The notes under the pieces are model-generated. The model saw only the letters and a program-made list of their open reading frames with translations, was not told the origin of the DNA and did no database searches. A program made the position numbers and the translations under genes. A DNA stretch of 64,000 nucleotides from Candidatus Gastranaerophilales bacterium (GTDB lineage: Bacteria; Cyanobacteriota; Vampirovibrionia; Gastranaerophilales; Gastranaerophilaceae), in the NCBI GenBank assembly GCA_900548405.1, contig UNSJ01000004.1, positions 4,045 through 68,044 on the forward strand, given 5' to 3'. The stretch's first letter is position 1. Each line of letters starts with the position of its first letter. Shown piece by piece: positions 54,009-63,000 of the stretch.

Positions 54009-55077
54009 TTTCATTTCCTGTTTTTTCTTCTGCAAGAAGTCTTTCCATTTTTTTGTTATGCATTATTGAAGAAATTAATGCGCATACAATAAATCCTAAA
54101 CCTATACCTCCTGTTACAACTTCAGGAATTTCTTTAACTGTTGATATAAGCATTAAACAAGCTAAAGCTCCGATTGCCCAGTGTGCTCCGTGTTCAAGAT
54201 ATAAAAACTGTTTTAATGTTTTCTTTTCAACAAGCATTATAGTTAAAGAACGAACAAACATTGCTCCGATTGCAAGCCCTATTGAAATAATAATAATGTC
54301 TTTTGATAATGCAAAAGCTCCTAAAACTCCGTCAAGTGAGAACGAAGCATCAATTAATTCAAGATAAATAAAACTGATTAACCCCGTACATCCGACAGAG
54401 CCGGCTGCACATTTTGCAAGACGCATTTCTTCGTGTTTTTCAAGGTAATGTGTAAATCCGTCAATAACAAGATATGTAATAATACCTGAAATACCCGCAA
54501 TCATTACATGTACTTTTTGTTCGGCAGGTACAAAATTTTGTGTTGCCAAAAGCATTAATAATGATATAACAACCTCAATTCCTTTTAAGTGGTCTAAATG
54601 TGAAAGCCAGTTTTCAAGCGGTCTCAGCCAGTGCACATCTTTTTCGTGATTAAAGAAGTAGTTAAGAAACAGCATTACCAGAAACATTCCGCCGAATGTA
54701 ACAATCGGTGCGTGTGTTTGGTGCAGATAATATGCATATTTGTCAGCATTTGTTAAAGCTATTTTTGCGACATCAATCATACTTAATTTTGCAAAAATTG
54801 AAACAACTAAAATAGGGAATACAAATCTCATACCAAAAACTGCTATAATAATGCCCCAGGTTAAGAATCTGTGACGCCACTTGTGGCTCATTTTTTCTAA
54901 CTTCATTGCATTAACTACTGCATTATCAAAAGATAAACTTACTTCAAGAACGCTAAGAACAAGCGCAATGAAAACACACGCCAATCCTGTCCCTGCATGA
55001 ACGTGTTCACCCCATAGGTAAGCCCCTATCAAACCTGCTATTGTTACTATATATGAACCTAAAAAGTATTCCAGCAT
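54001..55077 (-). CDS. TerC/DUF475-family integral membrane protein
   Basis: The 358-residue protein has about nine hydrophobic segments and the TerC/DUF475 signatures LSVLEVSLSFDNAVVNAMKL near residues 40-60 and ELIDASFSLDGVLGAFALS near 235, each with acidic residues in membrane segments that could bind metal ions. DUF475 proteins are related to TerC and possibly transport metal ions. AAGGAGAAGG precedes the ATG. It overlaps the glycosyltransferase gene start by about 8 bp, so the two are probably cotranscribed. The function is not established for this subfamily. Confidence 0.82.
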   Translation of the reverse strand: MLEYFLGSYIVTIAGLIGAYLWGEHVHAGTGLACVFIALVLSVLEVSLSFDNAVVNAMKLEKMSHKWRHRFLTWGIIIAVFGMRFVFPILVVSIFAKLSMIDVAKIALTNADKYAYYLHQTHAPIVTFGGMFLVMLFLNYFFNHEKDVHWLRPLENWLSHLDHLKGIEVVISLLMLLATQNFVPAEQKVHVMIAGISGIITYLVIDGFTHYLEKHEEMRLAKCAAGSVGCTGLISFIYLELIDASFSLDGVLGAFALSKDIIIISIGLAIGAMFVRSLTIMLVEKKTLKQFLYLEHGAHWAIGALACLMLISTVKEIPEVVTGGIGLGFIVCALISSIMHNKKMERLLAEEKTGNENA

Positions 55078-55159
55078 TTCCTTCTCCTTTAATTTTCAAA
55101 ACAATTATACCCAAAATTTCAAATTAAGCAATCAACCAAAACTTGTATAATAAATAATA

Positions 55160-55188
55160 TTGAAAACCGTTTAGAAGTTTGATATAAT
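55160..55188 (+). promoter_or_regulatory. Promoter of prepilin locus D
   Basis: TTGAAA (55160-55165), a 17-bp spacer and TATAAT (55183-55188), as at locus B. The leader to the ATG at 55293 is about 100 bp and carries a hairpin repeat insertion. Confidence 0.75.
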
Positions 55189-55223
55189 TAATAGCAAACA
55201 TAACAACCTAAGATTAAGCAAAT

Positions 55224-55289
55224 GAAAGGAGCAACCAGCGTAGCCGCTGGACCCGCTACATTTGGTTATGCATAAAAAGAAAGGAGCAA
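55224..55289 (+). repeat. 44-bp hairpin element with 11-bp flanking direct repeats
   Basis: GAAAGGAGCAA occurs exactly at 55224-55234 and 55279-55289. Between them are CCAGCG-TAGC-CGCTGG (55235-55250), ACCCGCTACATTTGG and TTATGCATAAAAA. The right-hand copy provides the ribosome binding site for the ATG at 55293. The equivalent leader at 63.9 kb has a single GAAAGGAGCAA next to its ATG, so the pattern looks like an insertion that duplicated the site. Confidence 0.65.
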
Positions 55290-55292
55290 TTT

Positions 55293-55919
55293 ATGAAAAA
55301 ATTTAGTTATGTCGGGGGGGGGGCACTCTAAAAGCTCCTGCATTTACTCTCGCCGAAGGTGCTACGCACGTAGCCATGTTGAACAGTCTAAGCAAGTATG
55401 CGTTTACTCTCGCAGAAGTGTTGGTCACACTCGGTATTATTGGTGTTGTTGCGGCATTAACTATTCCTGCTTTGATTGCAAATTATCGAAATATGGTTTT
55501 GGAAAACCAGTTTAAAAATCATACAGTATTTTATCTCAAGCTTTAATTAGTACTAAAGAAGAACTCGGTGAGAATTTACACCAAAACTATATTCTCGGAC
55601 AACAAGAAGGTTGGAATGGTTCTGTTGAATTTAGGGAAACTTATTTTAAATACCTGGCGAAACTTTCACCAATTCAAGACTTAATATACTTGTTGATATT
55701 AATGGCAGCAAAAAGCCTAACAGGACAGGTTATGATGTTTTTTTATTTGTTGTTGATGCAAAGCAGGACAAGCTTATATCCTGGTCTGATGACAAAAGTT
55801 ATTGTGATAAAACAGCAAAAACTGCAAGTTATAACGGCAGAGCCTGTACTTATTTTGCTATGATAAATGAAAATCCTGATGACAAATCTAAAAAATATTT
55901 CCAATCTTTAAAATGGTAA
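55293..55919 (+). pseudogene. Prepilin-like locus D, broken by frameshift and deletion
   Basis: The leader MKKFSYV enters ten G (55314-55323) and stops. With one more G it would continue TLKAPAFTLAEGATHVAMLNS to AFTLAEVLVTLGIIGVVAAL in frame with ATG 55376. The body is damaged: an A-run near 55512 appears one base short, after which YSILSQALISTKEELGENLHQ lies in another frame. Around 55680 the central domain seems deleted, and the C-terminal VDINGSKKPNRTGYDVF appears in a third frame, ending at 55919. The unit of 60 bp (55340-55358 / 55400-55418) mirrors locus B, with two mismatches. Confidence 0.8.
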
Positions 55920-55962
55920 TCAGGTAATTTGAAAAATATTTTGTTCTTGATATAATCAGGTT

Positions 55963-57045
55963 ATGAAAGATATGTTAGACAAAATACTTCAAATAGAGAA
56001 GAAATATAACGAGCTGGGAGTTACATTATCAGATCCGGCTGTAATACAGGATTACAATAAATTTAGGGACCTTTCTAAACAGAGAAAGTCAATGGAAGAA
56101 ACAGTAGAACTTTATTATGCTTGGAAAAAGGCTGTTGATGCGATTGAAGAAGCTAAAGAATTGATTCGTTCAGAATCTGATGACGAAATGAAATCGTTCT
56201 TAAAAGCTGAGATGGAAGAAAACGAAGCGAAACTTCCCGAATTTGAAGAAAAAATGAAAGTGCTTTTATTGCCGCGCGATCCGATGGATGACAAAGATAT
56301 TATGCTTGAAATCAGAGGCGGCGCAGGCGGTGACGAAGCGAACATTTTTGCAGGCGACCTTGCAAGAATGTATATGAGATATGCTGATAAGCAGGGCTGG
56401 CAGACACAGGTGTTAAGTAAAACAGAATGCGAAGCGGGCGGTGTTTCCGAAATTATTATTTCAATGAAAGGCGACAGTATCTATTCTAAATTGAAATACG
56501 AATCAGGAGTTCATCGTGTTCAGCGTGTTCCTGCAACAGAATCTCAAGGGCGTGTGCATACATCAACTGCTACGGTTGCCGTAATGCCTGAGGTTGATGA
56601 CGTTGAAGTTGAACTCAATATGAACGATGTTGAAATAACAACAGCTCGTTCAGGCGGTGCTGGCGGTCAAAACGTTAACAAAGTTGAAACTGCGGCGCGT
56701 GTTTTCCACAAACCTACCGGAATTATGATTTTCTGTACGGAAGAACGTTCTCAGTTGCAAAACAAAGAACGTGCATTGCAAATTCTTAAAGCAAAACTTT
56801 ATGATATGGAAGTTCAAAAGCAAATGCAGGAAATTACTGATTTAAGACGCTCCCAAGTCGGTACAGGCGACAGAAGCGAACGTATAAGAACTTATAATTT
56901 CCCTCAAGGCAGACTTACAGATCACAGAATTAACCATAACCTGAATGTTAATACTGTAATTGACGGTGATTTGGACGAACTCATCGGATTGCTTATGGAA
57001 CACGACCAAAAATTAAAATTGGAAAAACTGGCAGAGGTGAATTAG
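55963..57045 (+). CDS. prfA: Peptide chain release factor 1
   Basis: The 360-residue protein has the GGQ peptidyl-hydrolysis motif in [20 protein letters not shown] near residue 240, the stop-codon recognition region around [12 protein letters not shown] (PxT type, RF1), and ends with the C-terminal DHRINHNLN segment. It terminates translation at UAA and UAG. Length is normal. Its stop overlaps the GTG start of ylxR by one base, so the two are cotranscribed. Confidence 0.96.
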   Translation: MKDMLDKILQIEKKYNELGVTLSDPAVIQDYNKFRDLSKQRKSMEETVELYYAWKKAVDAIEEAKELIRSESDDEMKSFLKAEMEENEAKLPEFEEKMKVLLLPRDPMDDKDIMLEIRGGAGGDEANIFAGDLARMYMRYADKQGWQTQVLSKTECEAGGVSEIIISMKGDSIYSKLKYESGVHRVQRVPATESQGRVHTSTATVAVMPEVDDVEVELNMNDVEITTARSGGAGGQNVNKVETAARVFHKPTGIMIFCTEERSQLQNKERALQILKAKLYDMEVQKQMQEITDLRRSQVGTGDRSERIRTYNFPQGRLTDHRINHNLNVNTVIDGDLDELIGLLMEHDQKLKLEKLAEVN

Positions 57046-57290
57046 TGGTTGAACGAAAATGTGCAGGATGCGGTAAGATTAAAAACAGGGATGAGTTAAT
57101 AAAAATTACTAAGGAAAACCTGCACGGAAACGTTATTATAAACCACTGTAATAAAATATTTGGCAGATCGGTATATCTCTGCTATAATAATGCTTGTATA
57201 GAAGCTGCTTTTAAAAAAAACAGAATCTCAAAAGCGTTAAAAGCTTCTGTACCGGAAGATTTGAAAGGAAAATTAATAAATGAGTTTTGA
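57045..57290 (+). CDS. ylxR: YlxR-family (DUF448) RNA-binding protein
   Basis: The 81-residue protein starts with GTG (57045) and has KCAGCGKIKNRDELIKITK followed by GRSVYLCYNNACIEAAFKKNRISKALK, the YlxR pattern with its conserved CxxCx6-Rxx motif near the start. YlxR is a small RNA-binding protein commonly encoded between nusA and infB. Here it is preceded by prfA and followed by infB, whose ATG overlaps its end by 11 bp. That context agrees with translation-related function. Confidence 0.9.
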   Translation: MVERKCAGCGKIKNRDELIKITKENLHGNVIINHCNKIFGRSVYLCYNNACIEAAFKKNRISKALKASVPEDLKGKLINEF

Positions 57291-59898
57291 GACAATAAGA
57301 ATAAATGAATTAGCTAAGGAACTTGGGCTTACCAGTAAGGAAGTCATAGAGAAATTTGCACAGCTATCAATAACAGGCAAAACTCATTCAAGTACTGTAA
57401 CTGTTGATCAGGTGAAAAAGTTGAAAGATTTTATAAATGCCGGCGGAGTGAAAGAGGTTAAAAAACCTAAAGCTTTTGTTGTTAAAAAAGCTAAAACTGC
57501 CGAACCGGAAGTTAAAGAAGAAGTTAAAAAAGAAGAAGTTGAACCAGAGGTTAAAAAAACAGAAACCCCTAAAGTTGAAGTTGTTAAACCTAAACCTCAG
57601 AGCCGTTTGGAAATAGTCAGACGTGCACCTCAAAGATCTGCTGGTGAAGCTAATACAACAGAAAGACCTCAAAGAAATAATTCTGAAAGAAGATATCCGC
57701 AGCGAGGCGATAGACCGCAAAGAACTGACAGGCCTCAATATGGCGACAGGCAACCTCGCGGTGAAAGACTTCAATATGGTGATAATACTCAGCGTACTGA
57801 CAGACCTCAAAATGGTGATAGGCCGCAAAGACCTTTCACGCAAAGACGTGACGGGGCTCCTGCAAGTAAAAAACCTTTTGAAAAGCCATCTTCAGCTTCA
57901 GGTGAAAGAAAACCTATTCAAAGAACTATAATTTCACAGGAAATTTATGATAACAAAGGTCCTTCAAGAAAACGTACAGGTCCTGAAGTTAAGAAAAAAG
58001 GTAAAGATTTTAACTCTAAAAAAGAAGAACAGGAAAGAATTTCTTTAGAAAAAGCTGCAGCTCAAAAACATAAAAAAAGATCGCATAAAGAAGAAGAAAT
58101 TCTTGAAGTTAAACAGCTTGTCGTAAATCAAGCAATGACTATCAGTGAATTGGCTGATAAAATACAGAAGACACCTGCTGAAATTGTTAAATTTTTAATG
58201 TTTCAAGGGATTATGGCAACCGTTAACCAGTTGATTGATGTTGATGTAATTAAAAAAGTCTGCGCTGAATACGAACTTGAAGTTCTTGATGAAGATTTAG
58301 ATGCTTTCATGGAAGAAGAACTGGAAAAAGAAGAAAAAGTTAAAAAGCTGACAGAAGTTGATAAAAAATTGTTGAAAAGACGTGCACCTGTTGTAAGTAT
58401 TATGGGACACGTTGATCACGGTAAAACAACTTTATTGGACAGCATACGTGCATCAAAACACAAAATTGTAGCAACCGAAGTCGGCGGAATTACTCAGTCT
58501 ATCGGTGCGTATACTGTATTTTTGGATGATACTCAGGATAAAAAGATTGTATTTGTTGACACTCCCGGTCACGAAGCGTTTACCGAAATGAGAGCACGCG
58601 GTGCGAAAGCTACTGATATTGCAATTCTGGTAGTTGCAGCTGATGACGGTATTATGCCTCAGACAATTGAAGCTATTAACCACGCAAAAGCAGCAGAAGT
58701 ACCTATTATTGTAGCCGTCAACAAAATTGATAAGCCGGGTGCAAACCCTGATAAGATATTGCAGCAGTTAACAGAACATGGTCTTGTTCCTGAAGAATGG
58801 GGCGGAGATACAATCACTGTTAAAGTATCGGCTTTACAGGGATTAGGTATTGATGAACTATTAGAATATATTCTTTTGGTTGCTGATGTACAGGATTTAA
58901 AAGCAAATCCGAAAGCTGAAGCTTCAGGTGTTGTAATTGAGGCAAATCTTGATAAAGGTAAAGGTCCTGTTGCAACATTATTGGTTCAAAACGGTACATT
59001 GCGCGTTGGTAACTGCATTGTTGTCGGTACGGCTTGCGGGCGTGTAAGAGCTTTGTTATCTGATGCAGGTGAAAGAATTCAAAAGGCTGAACCTTCAACT
59101 CCTGTTGAAATTCTGGGGTTAACAGAAGTTCCTCAGGCAGGTGACTATTTTGAAGTTGTTAAAAACGAAAAAGAAATGAAAACAATTGTTCAGGAACGTA
59201 AAGAAAAAGAACGTAATAAACGTCTTGATGCAATGCTTCCTGCTCATGTAAGACGTGAAGCTGTTGCAGGTGAAGATGATGTTCCGCAATTGAACCTTAT
59301 TATTAAAGCTAATACTAACGGTTCTGCTGAGGCTGTATCTCAAGCAATTGCTCAGGTTGAATCAAGTGAAATTAAGACAAAAATTATTCACGTAGGTGTA
59401 GGTGACATTTCCGAGGCTGATGTAATGCTTGCATCTGCATCAAACGCTTTAATTTTGGGCTTTACTGTCAAGGAAGATTCAAATGCACTTGTCGCTGCAG
59501 AAAAAGAAGGTGTAACAATTAAAAAATACGATATTATTTATCAAATCCTTGAAGATATCGAAAAAACTATGTTATCACTTCTTGAACCTGAAATTAAAGA
59601 GGTTGAGCTCGGCAAAGCAGAAGTTCGTCAGGTATTTACAATCGGCAAAACAACAAGAATTGCAGGCTGCTATGTTACTGAAGGTAAGATTGTAAGAAGC
59701 AAAGATGCTGTTCTTCTCCGTGACGGCAAAGAAATATTCAGAGGTGCAATTGACCAGCTTAAACGTTTCAAAGATGATGTGAAAGAAGTTGCTCAAGGTT
59801 TTGAATGCGGTATTTCGTTTGCTAAATTCAATAATATTGAAGTTGGTGATATTATCGAAGTTTCAACGACAGAGGAGTTGGAAAGAAAGAGTCTGTAA
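57280..59898 (+). CDS. infB: Translation initiation factor IF-2
   Basis: The 872-residue protein has an N-terminal helix domain, then a long low-complexity Arg/Gln/Asp-rich stretch (about 115-215, repeats of RPQRTDRPQ type). The G domain follows, with IMGHVDHGKTTLLDS (G1), DTPGHEAF (G3) and NKIDKPGA (G4), then domains II-IV ending KFNNIEVGDIIEVSTTEE. IF-2 places initiator tRNA on the 30S subunit. The Arg-rich linker is a variable feature of IF-2. The usual downstream rbfA lies beyond an antiparallel prepilin gene. Confidence 0.96.
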   Translation: MSFETIRINELAKELGLTSKEVIEKFAQLSITGKTHSSTVTVDQVKKLKDFINAGGVKEVKKPKAFVVKKAKTAEPEVKEEVKKEEVEPEVKKTETPKVEVVKPKPQSRLEIVRRAPQRSAGEANTTERPQRNNSERRYPQRGDRPQRTDRPQYGDRQPRGERLQYGDNTQRTDRPQNGDRPQRPFTQRRDGAPASKKPFEKPSSASGERKPIQRTIISQEIYDNKGPSRKRTGPEVKKKGKDFNSKKEEQERISLEKAAAQKHKKRSHKEEEILEVKQLVVNQAMTISELADKIQKTPAEIVKFLMFQGIMATVNQLIDVDVIKKVCAEYELEVLDEDLDAFMEEELEKEEKVKKLTEVDKKLLKRRAPVVSIMGHVDHGKTTLLDSIRASKHKIVATEVGGITQSIGAYTVFLDDTQDKKIVFVDTPGHEAFTEMRARGAKATDIAILVVAADDGIMPQTIEAINHAKAAEVPIIVAVNKIDKPGANPDKILQQLTEHGLVPEEWGGDTITVKVSALQGLGIDELLEYILLVADVQDLKANPKAEASGVVIEANLDKGKGPVATLLVQNGTLRVGNCIVVGTACGRVRALLSDAGERIQKAEPSTPVEILGLTEVPQAGDYFEVVKNEKEMKTIVQERKEKERNKRLDAMLPAHVRREAVAGEDDVPQLNLIIKANTNGSAEAVSQAIAQVESSEIKTKIIHVGVGDISEADVMLASASNALILGFTVKEDSNALVAAEKEGVTIKKYDIIYQILEDIEKTMLSLLEPEIKEVELGKAEVRQVFTIGKTTRIAGCYVTEGKIVRSKDAVLLRDGKEIFRGAIDQLKRFKDDVKEVAQGFECGISFAKFNNIEVGDIIEVSTTEELERKSL

Positions 59899-59902
59899 GT
59901 CT

Positions 59903-60643
59903 TTATTCTTTAGGCTTTCCGATTTCGTAAGGTGTATACTCTAATTTCCCTTTAGTTAATACTGGGATTATATCTGTATAAGACACGAATTTACCGTTAT
60001 AATTTAAGTCAAACCTGTATATGTCTGCTCCAAATTGATTTGGGCCGTTTTCTACTCCGTTTGCATCAATATAAAACAGAGCACAATAATATAGTTTATA
60101 TTTAGAAAGTTCCGGGTTGCCGTTCTCATCGTATATAATATAGCCGTTCTCATCTCTTTTAGGACTTGTAGCATCACGCACACATGTAGAATATTGAACG
60201 ACTTTATATGCAGTTCCGTTGGATGAAACAAAGTTTGGAGCGAATGCATCTCCTGTTGCTGTCTTGCCGTCAACATAATATGGCTTGTTACTTTTTATTG
60301 AAATGCTTTTGCATATTCCACTTCTTGATGTACACCTATGTCCACCTTGAAATTGACTGAAAAGTTTGTCTGCAAGTTGTTCGCTTGTTTGGTTTGTATC
60401 TGAAATGCAGCTTATATCAGAGCATTCGTTCTGTGCAGCATACATTTTTAGTGCATTTTGGAGTTGTGAGTATGATTTTTTAACCTTTGTTACTAATACC
60501 TTTTCTCTATGGTTTGCGATTAATACAGGCATTGTCATTGCTGCAACCACACCAATAATTCCGAGAGTAATCAAAACTTCGGCGAGAGTAAACCCTTGAA
60601 ACAATCCCTTAAAATCATTAAAAGCCCCAGTTTGGCGGGTCAA
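59903..60643 (-). CDS. Prepilin-like protein E (body), behind out-of-frame C10 leader
   Basis: The 246-residue body (TTG at 60643) reaches QGFTLAEVLITLGIIGVVAAMT at about residue 16. It has Cys pairs (CSDISC, CTSRSGIC) and DANGVENGPNQFGADIYRF, a putative cation loop. There is no good ribosome binding site at 60643; GGAGAG precedes ATG 60696, which runs into C10 and stops. With one extra C the leader joins the body after only five codons. The gene is inserted antiparallel in the infB-rbfA-truB operon. A pilin or pseudopilin role is inferred. Confidence 0.8.
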   Translation of the reverse strand: MTRQTGAFNDFKGLFQGFTLAEVLITLGIIGVVAAMTMPVLIANHREKVLVTKVKKSYSQLQNALKMYAAQNECSDISCISDTNQTSEQLADKLFSQFQGGHRCTSRSGICKSISIKSNKPYYVDGKTATGDAFAPNFVSSNGTAYKVVQYSTCVRDATSPKRDENGYIIYDENGNPELSKYKLYYCALFYIDANGVENGPNQFGADIYRFDLNYNGKFVSYTDIIPVLTKGKLEYTPYEIGKPKE

Positions 60644-60696
60644 GCGGCTACGCTTGTCGGGGGGGGGGCAACTTTCATAGCATTATTACTGTACAT
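60644..60696 (-). repeat. Leader E: ATG, poly-C/G10 tract and hairpin repeat
   Basis: On the minus strand ATG 60696 opens MYSNNAMKVAPPP into ten C (60668-60659; G on plus strand), then stops. Eleven or eight C would read DKRSRLTRQ into the prepilin body. Directly after the tract is CAAGCG-TAGC-CGCTTG (60656-60641), a copy of the dispersed hairpin with the outer pair changed to C-G and A-T, here translated as KRSRL. Confidence 0.75.
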
Positions 60697-60732
60697 ACTG
60701 TCTCTCCTATTTAAAAATTTACTATTATACTT

Positions 60733-60761
60733 ATTATTTACTATGTTTTTTGAATTGTCAA
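60733..60761 (-). promoter_or_regulatory. Promoter of prepilin locus E
   Basis: TTGACA (60761-60756), 17 bp and AATAAT (60738-60733) on the minus strand. It overlaps the rbfA upstream region, so transcription here could interfere with read-through from infB. Confidence 0.72.
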
Positions 60762-60845
60762 GGGTATAGTTTATTAAATTTAGTTATTTGGTTTATTAAA
60801 TTTTGTCTCTTTCATGTTATAATTGATTATACCAAGGAGAAAATT

Positions 60846-61190
60846 ATGACTCTTAGAAATGAACGTGTTAGAAAAGAATTAATGAGAGATATCTCTGATA
60901 TATTGCAAAGAGAAATTCGCGGACTTGCAGGCGTTGTGTCTGTTTTGGATGTAGAAGTTTCTCATGACAATTCTTTTGCAAAAGTTATTTACAGTGTTTT
61001 AGGTTCTGATGAACAAGTTGAAAAGACTAAAGAAACTATTGAAAAAAGTACCCCTAAAATTCGCTATGAAGTTGGCAAACGTATTCGTTTGCGTTTAACG
61101 CCCGAGTTAAAATTTGTTTATACTGATTCACTTGAACAGGGCTCAAGAGTAAGCGAAATAATTGATAAAATTTCACGAGGAGAGTTATAG
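60846..61190 (+). CDS. rbfA: Ribosome-binding factor A
   Basis: The ATG at 60846 (MTLRNERVRKELMRD) follows AAGGAGAAA; a longer frame begins at 60750 but lacks a ribosome site and is not homologous. The 114-residue protein has the KH-type RbfA sequence RVRKELMRDISDILQREI, VSVLDVEVSHDNSFAKVIYSVLG and RLRLTPELKFVYTDSLEQGSRVSEIID. It binds the 5' region of 16S rRNA in cold adaptation and 30S maturation. It lies between the prepilin E gene and truB, with 2 bp to the next start. Confidence 0.93.
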   Translation: MTLRNERVRKELMRDISDILQREIRGLAGVVSVLDVEVSHDNSFAKVIYSVLGSDEQVEKTKETIEKSTPKIRYEVGKRIRLRLTPELKFVYTDSLEQGSRVSEIIDKISRGEL

Positions 61191-61192
61191 TT

Positions 61193-62140
61193 GTGTGTGA
61201 TGGGAGTCCGAAGCTTGATTGTTCGCAATTAACGGTGTCGCCTTTGCCTGCAAAAAGTCTTTCAGCCTCACCTCACAATCCGCTGTTCGGGTTTCTGAAT
61301 GTCTACAAGCCGCAAGGTATAACTTCTCATGATGTTGTTGCAAGACTGCGCAGATTGACAAAAATCAGACAAATAGGACATACAGGAACTCTTGATCCAT
61401 TTGCCGAAGGGGTTTTACCTATATGTATAGGTAAGGCTACACGCCTTATTGAATATTTGAATGACGATAAAGAGTATCTTGCAACAGTTCAGTTCGGTGC
61501 AGCGACATCGACTTATGATTTGGAAGGTGAAAAGACTTTTACCTCAGATATTAAGGTATCAAAAGAAGATGTTATTGAAGGATTAAAGAGTTTTGAAGGT
61601 GAAATTTCCCAGCTTCCGCCTATATATTCTGCAATAAAAGTTAAAGGCAAAAAGCTTTACGAGTATGCGAGAAATAATGAAGAAGTTGAAATTCAGCCAA
61701 GAAAAGTTGTTATTGAAAGGATTGAACTAAAATCTTTTAATGAAAAATTGCAGCAGGCTGAAATTCTGATTAAATGTTCAAAAGGTACATATATACGTTC
61801 AATCGCGCATGATTTGGGCGAAAATCTCGGTGCATGGGCACATTTAATAAAGCTTATAAGAACTCAGGCAGGAAAGTTCTTCATAGAAAAATCTGTTATG
61901 CTTGATGATGACCTTGATGTTAACAGGAATTTGATTAATCCTGTTGAAATGCTTGATATAGCTAAACTCGAGGTAAGTGAAGAAGAATTATATAAAATTC
62001 GAAACGGACAATTTTTATTAAATAAAAATATAAGGCATGGCGATTTTGTTATTTTGATTTATAATGAAAACGTAGAGAAAATCTGCGCGGTTGGGATTGC
62101 AGATAATGATAAAATAAGAGTTAAGAAAGTGTTTTTGTAA
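61193..62140 (+). CDS. truB: tRNA pseudouridine synthase B
   Basis: Starting with GTG (61193) after GGAGAG, the 315-residue protein has TruB signatures NVYKPQGITSHDVVARLRRLT, GHTGTLDPFAEGVLPICIGKATRL (catalytic Asp in GTLDP, near residue 68) and QLPPIYSAIKVKGKKLYEYAR. It isomerises U55 in the T-loop of tRNA. About 30 extra N-terminal residues before the usual beginning are atypical, so an internal start is possible. The stop overlaps the ATG of the next gene by one base. Confidence 0.92.
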   Translation: MCDGSPKLDCSQLTVSPLPAKSLSASPHNPLFGFLNVYKPQGITSHDVVARLRRLTKIRQIGHTGTLDPFAEGVLPICIGKATRLIEYLNDDKEYLATVQFGAATSTYDLEGEKTFTSDIKVSKEDVIEGLKSFEGEISQLPPIYSAIKVKGKKLYEYARNNEEVEIQPRKVVIERIELKSFNEKLQQAEILIKCSKGTYIRSIAHDLGENLGAWAHLIKLIRTQAGKFFIEKSVMLDDDLDVNRNLINPVEMLDIAKLEVSEEELYKIRNGQFLLNKNIRHGDFVILIYNENVEKICAVGIADNDKIRVKKVFL

Positions 62141-62997
62141 TGAAAAAAATAATATTGCTGCTGGGAATTATGGCTTTAGGTTCAATATCTTTTGCTGCAG
62201 ATTGCGAAACGTTGTATTGTGCCGAACCTTATAGTTTAACATCTAATGTTTCAAGATTTTTCAGTAATGTTACGGGACAAAACTTTTTAGCCGAAAAAAT
62301 CGGTGAAAGCCTTACCAAAAAAGCAATCAAAAAAAATATTTTAAGCGGGAATATTAAAGTAAATTTGGATTCTTACAGCGTAAGGGATTTGAAGGCCGGT
62401 AAATTTAAATCTTTGGAAATTACAGGCAAAGATGTTAATGTGCAGGGTGTTTACATCTCCTACTTTAATGCAAAAACCTTATGTGATTTTAATTACATAG
62501 TTCAGGATAAACAAGGAAATGTAACTGTGATAGAAGACATTCCCGTTGCTTTTAAAACAGAAATAACAGAAGAAGATTTGAATAAAACAATGAATTCTTC
62601 TGATTATAAAAGACTTTTAAATGATATTAACAGCATTGGCGGAAATTTTAACATTTTCCAAATAACTTCAACAAATGTTAAACTTAAAAATGGAAAAATG
62701 TACTATGTTATGAAATATGCCATGCCTTTTATGAGAAAATCTCAAGAAGTTGTTATAAGTGCTGATTTATGTGTGGATAAAGGTAGAATTGTTCTGGCTG
62801 ATACAAGCTTTGTTAATAACAATATGTCTTTAGATGTTAATAAATTTTCACGAATTTTAAATTATATCAACCCACTTGATTTTTCTGCCAAAATACTGGA
62901 AAATAAAGATGCGAGATTTAACATTGAAAATGTGAAAATCAGTGATAAAAAAATAACTGTTGACGGTAGAATGACCGTTCTTAAGGATAAGGAATAA
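62140..62997 (+). CDS. DUF2993/LmeA-like secreted lipid-binding protein
   Basis: The 285-residue precursor has a signal peptide (1-19, ILLLGIMALGSISFAADC). A domain follows that resembles DUF2993: NVSRFFSNVTGQNFLAEKIGESL, VNLDSYSVRDLKAGKFKSLEITGKDVNV, YISYFNAKTLCDFNYI and KMYYVMKYAMPF. DUF2993 proteins are related to LmeA/BPI-type lipid-binding folds and are common in cyanobacteria. It is inferred to work in the periplasm or outer membrane on lipids. It overlaps truB by one base and is 3 bp from the next gene. Confidence 0.7.
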   Translation: MKKIILLLGIMALGSISFAADCETLYCAEPYSLTSNVSRFFSNVTGQNFLAEKIGESLTKKAIKKNILSGNIKVNLDSYSVRDLKAGKFKSLEITGKDVNVQGVYISYFNAKTLCDFNYIVQDKQGNVTVIEDIPVAFKTEITEEDLNKTMNSSDYKRLLNDINSIGGNFNIFQITSTNVKLKNGKMYYVMKYAMPFMRKSQEVVISADLCVDKGRIVLADTSFVNNNMSLDVNKFSRILNYINPLDFSAKILENKDARFNIENVKISDKKITVDGRMTVLKDKE

Positions 62998-63000
62998 ATT

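Noticed and set aside
60750-60845. Longer RbfA start at 60750
   Set aside because: The extra 32 residues are hydrophobic and unlike RbfA, and there is no ribosome site; AAGGAGAAA sits right before 60846.
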